From Bugulina stolonifera (taxonomy: Eukaryota > Bryozoa > Gymnolaemata > Cheilostomatida > Bugulidae), in NCBI GenBank assembly GCA_935421135.1, contig OW285195.1, positions 13,530,158 to 13,594,157 on the forward strand: a DNA stretch of 64,000 bases, read 5' to 3'. A program made the position numbers and the translations under genes. Under the pieces are notes generated by a model that was not told the DNA's origin, searched no databases, and saw only the letters and a list, made by a program, of their open reading frames with translations. This document shows positions 1-12,800 of this stretch, piece after piece (the stretch's first letter is position 1; every line of letters starts with the position of its first letter).

Positions 1-653
1 TAGGACTACAAACACAGTATCTCTTCCTGTTATCTGTATTACATCACTTCCTGTTCTCGTGAACATCAGTCAGTCCTTTTTTTATTACTCCTTGGAATAA
101 TTTATTTGCTCTTAATCACTACCTTCACCAAGTTCATGGAACTCCCAACGAATATTCTTTGTCCCTACTTTGAAGTGTATTTGTGATGGTTCTCTCTCAA
201 CTTTAATAGTATTTTTTTATTGTATTTTACTTGGAGCTGTGTAGATTTTAATTACCTAGTAATGTGGGCGAACAATGAGGTGTTATATGCATGTATTATA
301 TTATGGAAATGTTGATGTGGGTAAAGATTTTTATAATATAAAATATAGTACTAAAAGCATCATAAAATTTGTATTCCTTATCTTTTGGTACCAGTTCTAG
401 TATTATCGTCAGAAGCAATTTCCTCTGATGATAATACTAGACTAGAAGTATTGAAATATATGGATTAAAGTTTATATTGTATCTAGTACTACTTTATATT
501 ACACCTACTATGTATATGCGTGTAATATTATGCTTAGAATTTGACTATCATGTGACTATCATGTGACTACTATGTTACTACCATGTGACTACCATGTGAC
601 TATCATGTGACTATCATGTGACTGTTATGCTATTCAGAGATGGGATTCTACAG
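1..653. other. Upstream intron of the host gene with an 11-bp minisatellite
   Basis: No exon is seen here. An inverted pair near 395-450 (CTAGTATTATCRTCAGA on both strands) could form a hairpin. At 537-626 an 11-bp unit close to TGACTATCATG repeats about eight times, ending shortly before the kringle exon. The first half of the kringle must come from an exon upstream of the window. Confidence 0.6.
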
Positions 654-818
654 AGTCTCCGCACCAAATAAACCCGTTCAAAGATTCATTGTTTCCTGAG
701 AATTCCCGTTCTGCTGCAGAAAACTACTGCAGGAATCCCGATGGCCGAAGTGATGGTCCGTGGTGCTACACAACCAACATGGAGATCCCCTCGCAGACGT
801 GCGACGTTCCTCACTGCT
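654..818 (+). CDS. PKHD1L1-like: Host exon: C-terminal half of a kringle domain
   Basis: The exon lies between a TTCTACAG acceptor and a GTAAGT donor and is 165 nt long. Its product holds LFPEN, then NYCRNPDGRSDGPWCYTT and CDVPHC, the typical second half of a kringle fold with its paired cysteines. The N-terminal half must lie on an exon before the window. It splices in phase to 1239, joining the kringle straight to the first TIG domain. Kringles usually bind lysine-containing peptides or proteases; no partner can be named here. The domain call is firm; its membership of the fibrocystin-L transcript rests on phase and proximity. Confidence 0.85.
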
Positions 819-3800
819 GTAAGTTTATACAAGCACATGTTTCGTAGTTGGTAGGCGCTTAGACCAATAGCACTTGTTATCTGCAAGGATCAAGTTTTAG
901 GGGTTGAGTCTCCACTACAACTACAGAGTTTTTGTTTCAAAAAAGTTTTTTCTGTAGAACATAGTCAAACTATGCCCTATGGCCTCCACTCATCTTGCGT
1001 ACAAAATTGGAGTTGCATTCCCTTACCATTTGACTTAGGTCATGAGATTTTCTTTGACTACTATGGTTAAAGGGTGTCAACTGTAGTTTCTTTCTTGCTC
1101 AGTCTGAATCAGTTTTCATGCACATTCAGAGTGACAATTACCAGTGCAGCGACACATGTGTCATATACATTAATAATAAATGCAAACTTGCCAGAAATGG
1201 GCTTTTGATATGTGCAGTCATGCCACTACTTGTTTCAGATGGCAAGGTGGCCGACATTAGCCCAAGTGTTATTAGTGACGGAGGCTCTGTTAGGGTAACC
1301 ATCAGAGGAAAAGGTGAGTCTGCCCGTCTTTATATATCAACTATAAAGCGGAACCAAACAATTCTCCTTTCTATGCATGTAATCAGTACCAATTAATTAC
1401 GCTAAGGAAAATACTCTCGAATTTACAATGAATCCATATGGATGCTGGCAAAATAGTTTTTTTTTAATTTGTAAACAAATCAGATTCTATCAATGCTCTA
1501 CAGGTTTTGCCAGAAATCAGTTTAACTTTGGGGAGGACAACCACGTGGGCAATAAAGTTTGGTTTGTTGGTAAGACAAGACAGTATGAATGTCAGATGTT
1601 TCCCGATGGATGCAATGAAGAGATGATACAGTGCGACACTCTGTAAGTACTTTCTGCAGAGTATGCCATTTCTGCTACGGTTACTGCATCATGCCCTCTC
1701 TGTACTCCCCCAACCAGCATATTATGCTATGTTTATATTCTCACATAATTTTAGTTAAAATATTGATATTATATGTGTAGTCCAACATATACGTTCTCCA
1801 GATTTACGCTACGCCATACAGTAAAATTGAGAAGTTACAGTTTTGGTTAAGTTTAGGGTAAAGTTAACAGTTGAATTTAACAGATTTAGTTTGTCAATCA
1901 AATTGAATCCTGTCATTGTTGCCCAGCTGAAATTTTTAAACACTATTAAGATGAAGGGGTATTAAAGGAGCTCACATTTACATGCTCTTCCATCTCGGAG
2001 AGTCGACTCTATTTTCTTCCACTTCCTTTTGGTGAATGGGTCTTTTCTTTTTCCTTACCATTGTCACTTCCAATTCCTGTGACAATGGAGTTGTACTCTC
2101 ATAACAAAAGCCACGCATTGTAGTAAAACAAGGAGAGCTACAATATCTAAACGTATAGCGTGTATATTTACATTTACAGGGCAAGCATGCCTGTGGGTGT
2201 ATACTCTGTGAAGATATCAGTTGATGGGAGAGTAACTCCAGGTGAAGGAATGTGTGACAATCAGCCAGAATCTCCAAAGTGTACTCTTCATGTGGGTTCT
2301 ACATTATGTAACATAATACTGTATACATTGTACAGCAACTGCAGTAGCAAAAATTTCAGAATTATCTGCTCCTGGCAATCAAAATCTCATTCTCCTATCA
2401 TGCTTGTACCACACATATCTTTTATGGTCTATATGTACATGTAGGTTGACAGTAGTTACAGAGCATTCATTGACAGAGTAGTACCAAGGGCAGGACCACT
2501 AGAGGACACCATCATAACTATATACGGGAAAATCTTTACAGACAGATATGGTTCGAATACAGATTTATCGTCCAATGGAAAACCACAGGAAATTCTCAGG
2601 TAACTTAAAGTGACCAGGATAGTTAATAATTGTCCATCTGTAAAGTTGGAGCATAAAGAGTGAGATATGGATTGCCTCTAAACATAAATGGTTGGATTCA
2701 ATAAAGATCTACAGTCAACAGTCAGCAATACTGTTTAGCAGCAGTGCCTGAATTCTCTACTTTTTCCGTCTAGGCCATAAACATAGGGTGATTATTTTTG
2801 AAAGCCACTGGTTATAATAAAACAGCCGTGTTTGGACACAATGGTACAGCATCTAGTATAACATAGACTAAACATTGTCCAGCAATTGATGTCTATTTCT
2901 TAGCAAGCTGCAGTACCATATAGTGCTATGTATAATGACTTTAGGTGGTAGATGAAAGAATAGTGAACTCAATTTTGCATAACTTTGTACCATTTTTTTC
3001 AATGCAAATCGTACATTATCTGTGAATTGTGGCAAATAAAATTCTAACCGCTGCAGTTATTGTTATGAAAACCTATCTTAAAATTGGTCAGATTATTGTA
3101 TTTTTTGTTATTTCTTCCTTTGTCAAAATCCAGCAGTACATAATGCAGGTATTGGGTCATGAAATTTGATTTCATTGCACTTGAATTAACGTGTGATGGC
3201 AACCGTGGTGGTTGCTATAACAAATCTTAAATTTGTACTTGTCGACACCCTAGACTATCTAAAGACGGAATGGGTGTTCCAGAGACAGTTAAGGTCATCC
3301 ATTATAGAAAAATAAACAATTGCCAAGCACTGTGAACAGAACCCGTTTCCACTAACACACTACACATGTGTCTATATACACAACATGTTTTTACATTATT
3401 ATATTTATATGTCAGCCTATAACTTTATTTCTACAGAATTATTAAATGCCCATGACATAAAGTTATACATATATTATTGCTACAACTAGTGTTGTTATAA
3501 TAACATAATTCTACATGTGCAGCTAACTACCGCCAAGTTTTCAGTTTCTGTGACTTTATATTTCTACATAACAATGCTATATTTCTTGCAGAGTGTATGT
3601 GCAGGGAAAACCATGTGAGTTAAAAGATGGCGATGACTTGTAAGTTATTAAATTTTTACCATTTACAGTGAGTTTCTTATTTTTACTATTTATGAAATAT
3701 TTGATGCCCACACATTAGTGAATGAGGAAACAGTCAAACTTGATTGGGTGCGTCTATCACAATTTTGCTTTTAACAAGGACGTTTTAGTAAATTGGTGCG

Positions 3801-6800
3801 ATGATTGTTAGTCGAGAAATTTGTATAGACTGTGATCCTTGGTTTTGGTGAGGGGGGCTTGCAGGACATCCAACAATATATCAATATAGAGGTTGCATAC
3901 ATAATGAGTTATGATACCTGCATGTACATGTATGATATCACATGCCATCCTTGGATGAAGTGAGAGTACGACGTTTGTTAAACACATTTACATGTATTAT
4001 GAGGCCATAGGTAGAAGTCATAGTTATATTTTTGCTATACAGATCTCCTAGTAGTTCATAAAGTCGATGTTTCGAAACCTGATTCAGATGTCGCTGTATG
4101 CTCATTGCAACTTAATGTTTTATTTGTACGTTTCCAAACATACAATGTGCAATACTACAACTGATACAGCTTTCATGATGTTTGGTTTGACATTCCTCCT
4201 TTTAGCTATGGGTTAGCACTGCAGGACGCAGAGTCAGATGAAGGTTATATTAAATGTAAAGTTTCATCTCTCCATGTTCCATCCAACGTCAAGGTATCTG
4301 TCATCATCGATTCTCCGTATGGTAAGACTATTGCCACTCCATCAGCACAGCACATCTCTGCTACTGGCAAACTGTTCATGTACCAGTCTTATGCAGGTAA
4401 GGAACATACATGTACATGCATCTAACAATGATGCTAAAATTGTGGATAGAAATGAGTCAATTTCCCGTATGAAATAGGCGCAATTACATGTATGCAGCCA
4501 GTGTGAGATCAACAGCAAGACCGAAATATGTTATTAAATTTCAGCTATAAGACAGACAGTTGAGTGACGTCAAACCGGGAACTATGTTGTTACAACCTTT
4601 TTGAAACTTTCTACTCATGGTCTTCTTGCAGTGATCGCAAGTGTCACACCAACAGAGGGCAGCACTATCGGAGGTCAGCTACTCACAATCACTGGGATGG
4701 GTTTTGATGATACAACATCACCAGAGGTGAAGGTCGGGGACAAGGACTGCATAGTAGAATCAGTGTCGGCTACCGAGATACTGTGCAGGACACCAGAGGA
4801 ACACTCTTCCTTGGATAGCTCGTATATAGGTACTTCCTATATAATAAATCAATTATTATAATAATGCTATTCTGTGCTGGTGGGGAAAAATATCTGACGG
4901 TGCAATAGAATGTAGGCGAGGGAATGCTTAAAGAGGATGCACACATCAATAAATTAGTGGAGAAATTCAGCTCTTGGGCGCAAAATTTTTTTTATCAGAT
5001 TTTGTTTCATCATGCATGATTCTAATACAAACATGTACGAATAACCTTTAAGAAATTCTAGTATCCGGGATATTCATTGTCATCAAAATTCAATAGAAAA
5101 TGTTTGATAATATGTCAAGCTATAAATGTCAGAACACAATGTACAGAGATAGGTTCGCTGATAGAGTTCGGCCAAGTCATGTGATGTTACCAGTAAGCAT
5201 ATCCTATTAATACATTGCCCTGATTTATGTCTACGTGCAGATATGTGCAGATTGCTGGAAAATTGAAGCATATAATAAGTACACATACATCATCCACAAC
5301 CTCTGCACTAACGAAATTTACTTTTGCAAAGTATTACTAGATAATATATAACTTCACTAATTACTAGTTAATTCTTTAGGTAATCGCGGAATAAAGAATT
5401 TGGTTTATGATGACAATGAAGTTGAATTTGATAATCTTGATGACTTACTGACTCGAGATGATTATGTAAGTTCAGTCTTCTTGCTCTGCCTACTCCGACT
5501 TACTCCGACTTACTCCGACCTACTCCGACTTACTCCAATTTACTTTGACTTACTCAACTTACTCAACTTACTCCAACTTACTCCGACTTACTCTGACTTA
5601 CTCCGACTTACTCCTACGTACTCCGGCTTACTCCGACTTACTCTAACTTGCTCCGACTTACTCCAACTTACTCTGAGGCTTTTGTGTATTGAGTTTGGTT
5701 CTGTTTATGTACAATTGTACAATTACTAGTTTATCTGCATGTAGATATATAATTCATTCACATCATGTGTATATTCTACAGACAACCACTTTTTGGAGTG
5801 ACGGCGCCTATTGGTGTGAAAGAAACGATACAGATCCTCATGATCACTGTGTCAGGGAGCAGAGTAATACTTACAATGTGAGGTCCATAGGCTATTTAAT
5901 GCCAAAGCTCACAGGAAAATACAGGTAAGTCAGTCACATAGCCTCACCTCTCCTTGAATTCAACAGAGTATGTGGTGCACATGTACCCCCCCCCCCCCCC
6001 CCACCGAGTGGAGATGTCTAAGTAACAAACATAATTACAGTACATGTATTGTATGATTTTTTGTAGATGTAATACATACAATGTACATAGGCCTGTTCAT
6101 TAAGCCCATAATTTCACTGATCTTTCTCATGTAAACAGGGTATTTTTATTCTCCAACTCAGTATGTTTTGTTCAAACTTCGGACTTGAACAATATCACTG
6201 CAAATTGTCAACTTTTAGCTTAATTTCATCATCTAACTTTTAGTGGCAAAAATATGATAACATGCTGTTTGGCTGATGATCTTGAATTTAAAATGATTTT
6301 TATTTATTTCAGTCTCTATTTAAAGTGTGAGGATGCGTCGAAGCTGTATCTAAGTACATCTGCTGCCAAGTCTGACATGGTATGTATCTTGTTGACATGG
6401 TATGTATCTTGTTGACATGGTATGTATCTTGTTGACATGGTATGTATCTTGTTGACAGGGTATGATTGTATCTCATGTACATGCCTAATTCCTTGTACAC
6501 TATGTACATTGCAAATCGATTGGAACCGAAAATATCAAATCATTTCCTGTTGTTTCCATCAGCTACATGTAGGTACTGGTAACTATATCTTATTGGACTC
6601 TCTCATTAAGCACACAGGTTATAAATATGTTATATCCAATGCGGAGAGCATTTATTTTACCTGCAAGTATGTAACTACGCTATATATAACAGAACGTCAT
6701 AAAGAGTTAAACGTTTGCTTTACTGCAGGTTCTTTTGGTTGAATGTCCATCGGCAAATGACTCATACATTGAAAGTGAGAGTAGAGTTGATCTGGTAGCA

Positions 6801-9800
6801 GACAATGCCTACTATATGGAGGTAAGTTACTGTTGTATGGAGGTAAGTTACTGTTATATGGAGGTAAGTTACTGTTATATGGAGGTAAGTTACTGTTATA
6901 TGGAGGTAAGTTACTGTTATATGGAGGTAAGTTACTGTTATATGGAGGTAAGTTACTGTTATATGGAGGTAAGTTACTGTTATATAGAAGTAAGTTACTG
7001 TTATATGGAGGTAAGTTACTGTTATATGGAGGTAAGTTACTGTTACATGGAGGTAAGTTACTGTTATATGGAGGTAAGTTACTGTTATATGGAGGTAAGT
7101 TACTGTTATATGGAGGTAAGTTACTGTTATATGGAGGTAAGTTACTGTTATATGGAGGTAAGTTACTGTTATATGGAGGTAAGTTACTGTTATATGGAGG
7201 TAAATTACTATTATGTGGAGGTAAGTTACTTCTACACTCCCAAATAATCTTCTCACAAAATTTGTCAAATAATTTTTTGCGATTAATATACAGGTACATT
7301 AGAACAGTATCTTGCAGTACCATGTGGGGCATACATTATTGTAGTTACAGTGACACAGTTCTGTTCAAGTACAATGAAGATCTTATTCATTGCTGATATA
7401 AAATGAACCATTTTTAATGACATTTTAGTATCTGAGTTATGAGAAAATTAAAAGGGCTAGCACATATGTTGGCGCGAAGTTTCATGGGCTGGCCAGACAG
7501 ACGCTGAACATTGAAGGTGGGTTTTTGCTCCCATATTCAAAGATGTGGTTACATCGCTCTAAGAATTCCACCAATGACGTAATGACATGACATACAAATG
7601 TAAACATCATTGCGCAATGACTAGCGAATACTGTTAGCAGAATTTGTGAAGGAACTGCATGACTATTGGATTAGATGCATTAGTATAGTATATTTACTAT
7701 TGATAGAATAACAATAGATCTCATTGGAAACAGGTAAAGTTAAGCCTGAGGTCCACAGATTTAAGATCTCTAGTTCCGTGTCTAACGAAGAAGTCACTTT
7801 TTCTCTCACTGGTATGACGACTCAGACATCCAAGGAAGAAATACAGAGTGCACATATGACTTACACTGGGGATGGCAATGGTGCATGGCAGCTAGGAATG
7901 TATGATGTCTACACAGGTATGAGAATCACCTGGTTTTTACAGCTTCACCGAATAATACCCACGTTTACTTATTATTAGCTATGAGTCTTAAGTTACATGT
8001 GCTTGCCTGATATAATACTGTACTGTTTCATAAGTTTGCAGTCATTAATTGCATTACTATTAATATGTATGCACACACAGATTACAATGTAAAAAATATT
8101 CCGCTATTTTTGTGAGGTAAGGCAATGATTGGCTGATGATGATTAAATAATTACTTAATTTCTTTGAGTAAGTCGTACCTAGTTTCACTTTTGATTTAGA
8201 TTTGATGAGTTCGGATGCCGCTGCCTCGGTAGTGGAGAAACGTATTAACGATTTGCCGTCAGTATATCCTGAGAGAGTATCAGTCACAAGAGAAGCGTTG
8301 ACCAAAGGGTACAAATACGCTGTAACATTCCCAGAAGGTGAGCAAAATCACGAGAGCTTTGAAATGTTTAAGAATTTTAATTTTGAGATATTAAATACCT
8401 AACAATGGAAATGTTTTTTAATCTGAACCTAGTTTTATAGCTTCTTACTTTTGAAACTGTTTCTTTTCATATTAAAATGATACTGTCACATTCCTTGCTT
8501 CTCAATGAGGCAGACATTTCCGGTAAAGGGACGTTTCGAAAAAGACAGTTCGAAACAGGACGTTTCACAGCTGGACAGTTCCAAAGAGGACAGTTCGAAA
8601 CTGTGTAGATTACATTTAGAAGAACGCAACTTGCAGATAATTGATTTTAATTAATTAATTTAATTAATTAAATAAAAAATAACATTAAAAATAAAAAAAT
8701 AGTTGAAATCTGGTGGTTGGGGTTTGGGGTTAGGCGTTTCAAACTGTCCGGTGTTGAACTGTCCACTTCCGAAACGTCTTGTTTCAAGCTGTCTTTTTCG
8801 AACAGTTGCACATTCGATATTTTCAGTTGTTAGGTTAGATTTCAAGTAAATTGTCTATCAGTTTTCTGAAGCATACTCACCATTTCTATTTTGTTAGGGA
8901 ATTGGCCACCGTTTAGTTCAAAAGTCAGTGAGGATATCACAGTGTCCATCACAGAGTCACAAGATGGAGTTAGTTCATTCAATCGTTGGAGACTTCAGTT
9001 GGATCATGCTGGACAGACTCTTCTCTCTGATATGATAACTTCTCTGGATCCGTCAGCATCTGCGGTAAGCAATCAACTAGCTCTCTTTGTTAGCACAGGA
9101 TCCTTAGCTGGAGTAGTAGAAAATGACATTAGTTTTGTTACGTCCCTCTCCGTCCCAATTGTCAGAAATTCTGCCATACAAATTTCTTTTTGAAATAACA
9201 TCGCTTATCAACAACTTGAAATTCAGTATTTACTTAACAACACCTGACAATACAGGAGAGGATAAATTGCTAACAAAAATCTAAGTGTACATGCATAACT
9301 ATTGATAGTTCTAGCTCAAAATACTTTGTATGTTGAGACCCTGAGTTCCAGATATTATCTAGAGTTCTATTGCCGACTTTACAGATGACTGAAGCCATAA
9401 AAAGCATGTTTACAGCAAGGTGTCCGCAATCTATTGGTGAAGATACTGTCAATTCCATAGACGGGGTATACTACAGTGGCTTTGAAGATAGTGCTGGTAT
9501 GTCTTGCATGTCTTATGCATGGCTATATATATAATGAGCTATTAGTCACACAACTGCATGTCCTTGTATGGAGATATCAAATCAACATATTATAGAAATC
9601 ATAAATACATTAGTAGTATAGTCAGTGCAGATCTACACAGACACCCGGCCCTTTCCGCGTCGTATTAGCCCTAGATCCAAAAACTCCCCGGGCGGACGAC
9701 CACCCCACCCGTCCTCTCGCCCCTCCTCTCCCCTAAACCTCACTCTATGTGCAAAGCCCTAGAACCTACTCCCCCCCATCGCGGGTGGGGTTTCAAAAAC

Positions 9801-12800
9801 CTCATCGGCTGTTCCGCGGAACCCAGTCTAAAGAGCAAACCCCTCGCCCCGTCCCACGGCTCGGGCGAGGGGGCGCGCGCGTACGCGCGCGCCCCCCCGC
9901 CCCGCGAACCCCACCCGTCCTCCCTCCACCCGTCCCCGCCCCTCCCCACCCCTCCCCACCCCAAACCCCTCCGCCTCGCCCTCCGCCTCGCGGCGGTTCT
10001 CGTTCGCGAGTCCAGCCGTGGCCCCACGCCGCCCTCCCCCCGCCCATCCCCCGCCCCTCCCCGCCCTCCCGCCCCAACGACCCGTCGCGACCCTCGCGGG
10101 CGGACCGTCGGCTGGAGTAGGGTGAAGCGAAGGAAAATACGGGTTAGAGTAATGGTGTGTGATGTATTCTAGAATAGATGATATACGACTATGAAAATAT
10201 GAGTCAGGGTAATGATACACGAGTTTGTTTTAATTTTCAATGCGTTTGAGAGTAATAATATAAAATCAATCGATAAAAAACTTGATATGTGACTACGAAA
10301 AATATGAGTAAGGGTAATGATACGCGAGTTTGTTTTAATTTTCAATACGTTTGAGAGTAATAATATAAAATCAAGCGATAAAAAACTTGATATACGACTA
10401 TGAAAAATATGAGTAAGGGTAATGATACACGAGTTTGTTTTAATTTTCAATACGTTTGAGAGTAATAATATAAAATCAATCGATAAAAACCGATATACGA
10501 CTATGAAAAATATGAGTAAGGCTAACGATACACGAGTTTGAGAGTAATAATATAAAATCAATTGATAAGTAGACACGAATGAGTGTGAATGACAAAAGTT
10601 TTTGCCTCAAAACTGTGCAGTGGCGGGGAGGAGACGCTCGCCGAGGATGGAGTCTAGAATGGCACAATCGTAGAATGTTCTCCCGCTCTTGGAAGTCTTC
10701 TGTCCCTTGTACACCATCACGGAGGGGAGGAGCTCTTTCATCGAAACTGCCAGACGTCCCGGAAGGAAGACTTCTCCCTTTTTTTCTTCGTTTCCAATCC
10801 GGCACTCGTAGGTGGCAATGGAGTTGCTCGCATTATCACCATCACCGCATCTTGGGACGTATGTGGGTCGGAGCGCGGTCACCACCAGCACAGAACCAAC
10901 GGGGAAGGAAGATAGCGTTTGCACTCGAAAAAATTCTTCCAACTGGGCCAAGGTCTTCTTTCTCAAGTCACCGGCCAGCTTTTTCATGGCTGCTCCTGGC
11001 AGGGAGCACACGCTCTCGATACGGTTGAATGTGTTTTGTCCTTTAGCGGTCTCCTGCTGTCCCAAGTACACCATGATCCTAGGTGGAAGGGTAAGGTCCT
11101 TTAGCTCCTCTTCTTTGACATCCGCTAGCTTGGGCATGGCGTGACGAATGTTGGTGTGAAAGCTGATGCAATGTCTCATCCCCTTGTCATCCACATAGCT
11201 TGCCCTGGCTAAGAATGCTTTTCCGAATGCCGTTTCAACCACCGAACCTCCACTCACTTCTAGCACAGTTCCTGGCTCTAGCTCCGACAGCTTCACCGTT
11301 GTCTGCAGAGAGCTCCTCTTCTCCGGTCCCATGCTCCTACAATAATGAAAGTGGTGTATATAGATCCGACAAAGTGGTTAAACGGGAGAAAGATAGTACG
11401 GTAATTTATAGATATACGAATAGGGCTACTTACATTAGGGTTGCCGCCACTGCACGAGCTTTCTCCAGGCTTAGTCCCCCGCTCTTTTTCTTCCCCTTGC
11501 AAGGGGACTTGGTAGCTTTTTTTCCCTTCGTCGTCTCACCACCATCCATTTCTTCCGTAGCCGTATCGGCTCCGTGGCCATCATCATCATCATCTGATAT
11601 TACAATCACCTGGGGTTTCTTTTTTTTCTTAGCACAGATTTCATCTCCTTTTGGGTTCTTCCTCTTCTTGGTTGTTGTGGTCTCGCCCCTATCCGAGGCC
11701 CGCTCCGGGGAGGACGGAGAGTCCGCCATGTTAGAAAGATCCTTTCGGGCAAGACTCCCCACTCCTATTATTTTCCCCTTCTTCCGTGCCTCTTTTAACG
11801 CATCCACCTCTTCTTTCCTCTTCTGACTGCACTCTTCTTCTTCAATAATTCCATCCATTTGTGAGTCCGTTAAGCCCGCAAATAACTCTTCTTGGTTCTG
11901 GACTATGTTGTCAGTATCCATTGATAATGTACTATTGTAGTAGTGTTCCTGTACAGTAGTGATGTGCTGAACTTTGAATGCTGAGACTGTGATCCCACTC
12001 TCCCTTTATACATCTGCTCATTTCTTGACTCCTCCCTTTTTAATATCCAATCCCAATGTGTCCCGATGCATCCCGATGTGAATCCGAAGCTTCCCGATGC
12101 ATCCCGATGTGATTCCGAAGCTTCCCGATGCATCCCGATGTGAATCCGAAGCTTCCCGATGCATCCCGATGTGATTCCGAAGCTTCCCGATGCATCCCGA
12201 TGCATCCCGATGTGATTCCGAAGCTTCCCGATGCATCCCGATGTGAATCCGAAGCTTCCCGATGCATCCCGATGTGATTCCGAAGCTTCCCGATGCATCC
12301 CGATGTGATTCCGAAGCTTCCCGATGCATCCCGATGCATCCCGATGTGATTCCGAAGCTTCCCGATGCATCCCGATGTGAATCCGAAGCTTCCCGATGCA
12401 TCCCGATGTGATTCCGAAGCTTCCCGATGCATCCCGATGTGATTCCGAAGCTTCCCGATGCATCCCGATGTGTCCCGATGTGTCAATTCACATCGGGGTG
12501 CATCGGGATGCATCGGGAAGCTTCGGAATCACATCGGGATGCATCGGGAAGCTTCGGATTCACATCGGGATGCATCGGGAAGCTTCGGAATCACATCGGG
12601 ATGCATCGGGAAGCTTCGGATTCACATCGGGATGCATCGGGAAGCTTCGGAATCACATCGGGATGCATCGGGAAGCTTCGGATTCACATCGGGATGCATC
12701 GGGAAGCTTCGGATTCACATCGGGATGCATCGGGAAGCTTCGGAATCACATCGGGATGCATCGGGAAGCTTCGGATTCACATCGGGATGCATCGGATTCA

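Larger units (their letters stand above)
819..9384. other. Introns of the host gene before E1
   Basis: Introns longer than 300 bases are 819-1238, 1643-2179, 2600-3591, 3640-4205, 4830-5379, 5925-6312, 6380-6728, 6822-7428, 8338-8897 and 9065-9384. Apart from the repeats listed separately (5480-5690, 6371-6460, 6812-7225, 8525-8815) and a poly-C run of about 17 near 5985-6001, I see only AT-rich unique sequence with no supported gene. Confidence 0.6.

Noticed and set aside
6697..7396. Long open frames on both strands through the 21-bp array (heptad repeats)
   Set aside because: All frames are open because the unit is a multiple of three without stops. Only the exon frame has meaning; the rest are compositional.
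9740..10220. Several proline-, glycine- or arginine-rich open frames at 9740-10220 and 18630-19145
   Set aside because: They lie within the GC-rich TIRs, occur in four or more frames at once and have no domain.
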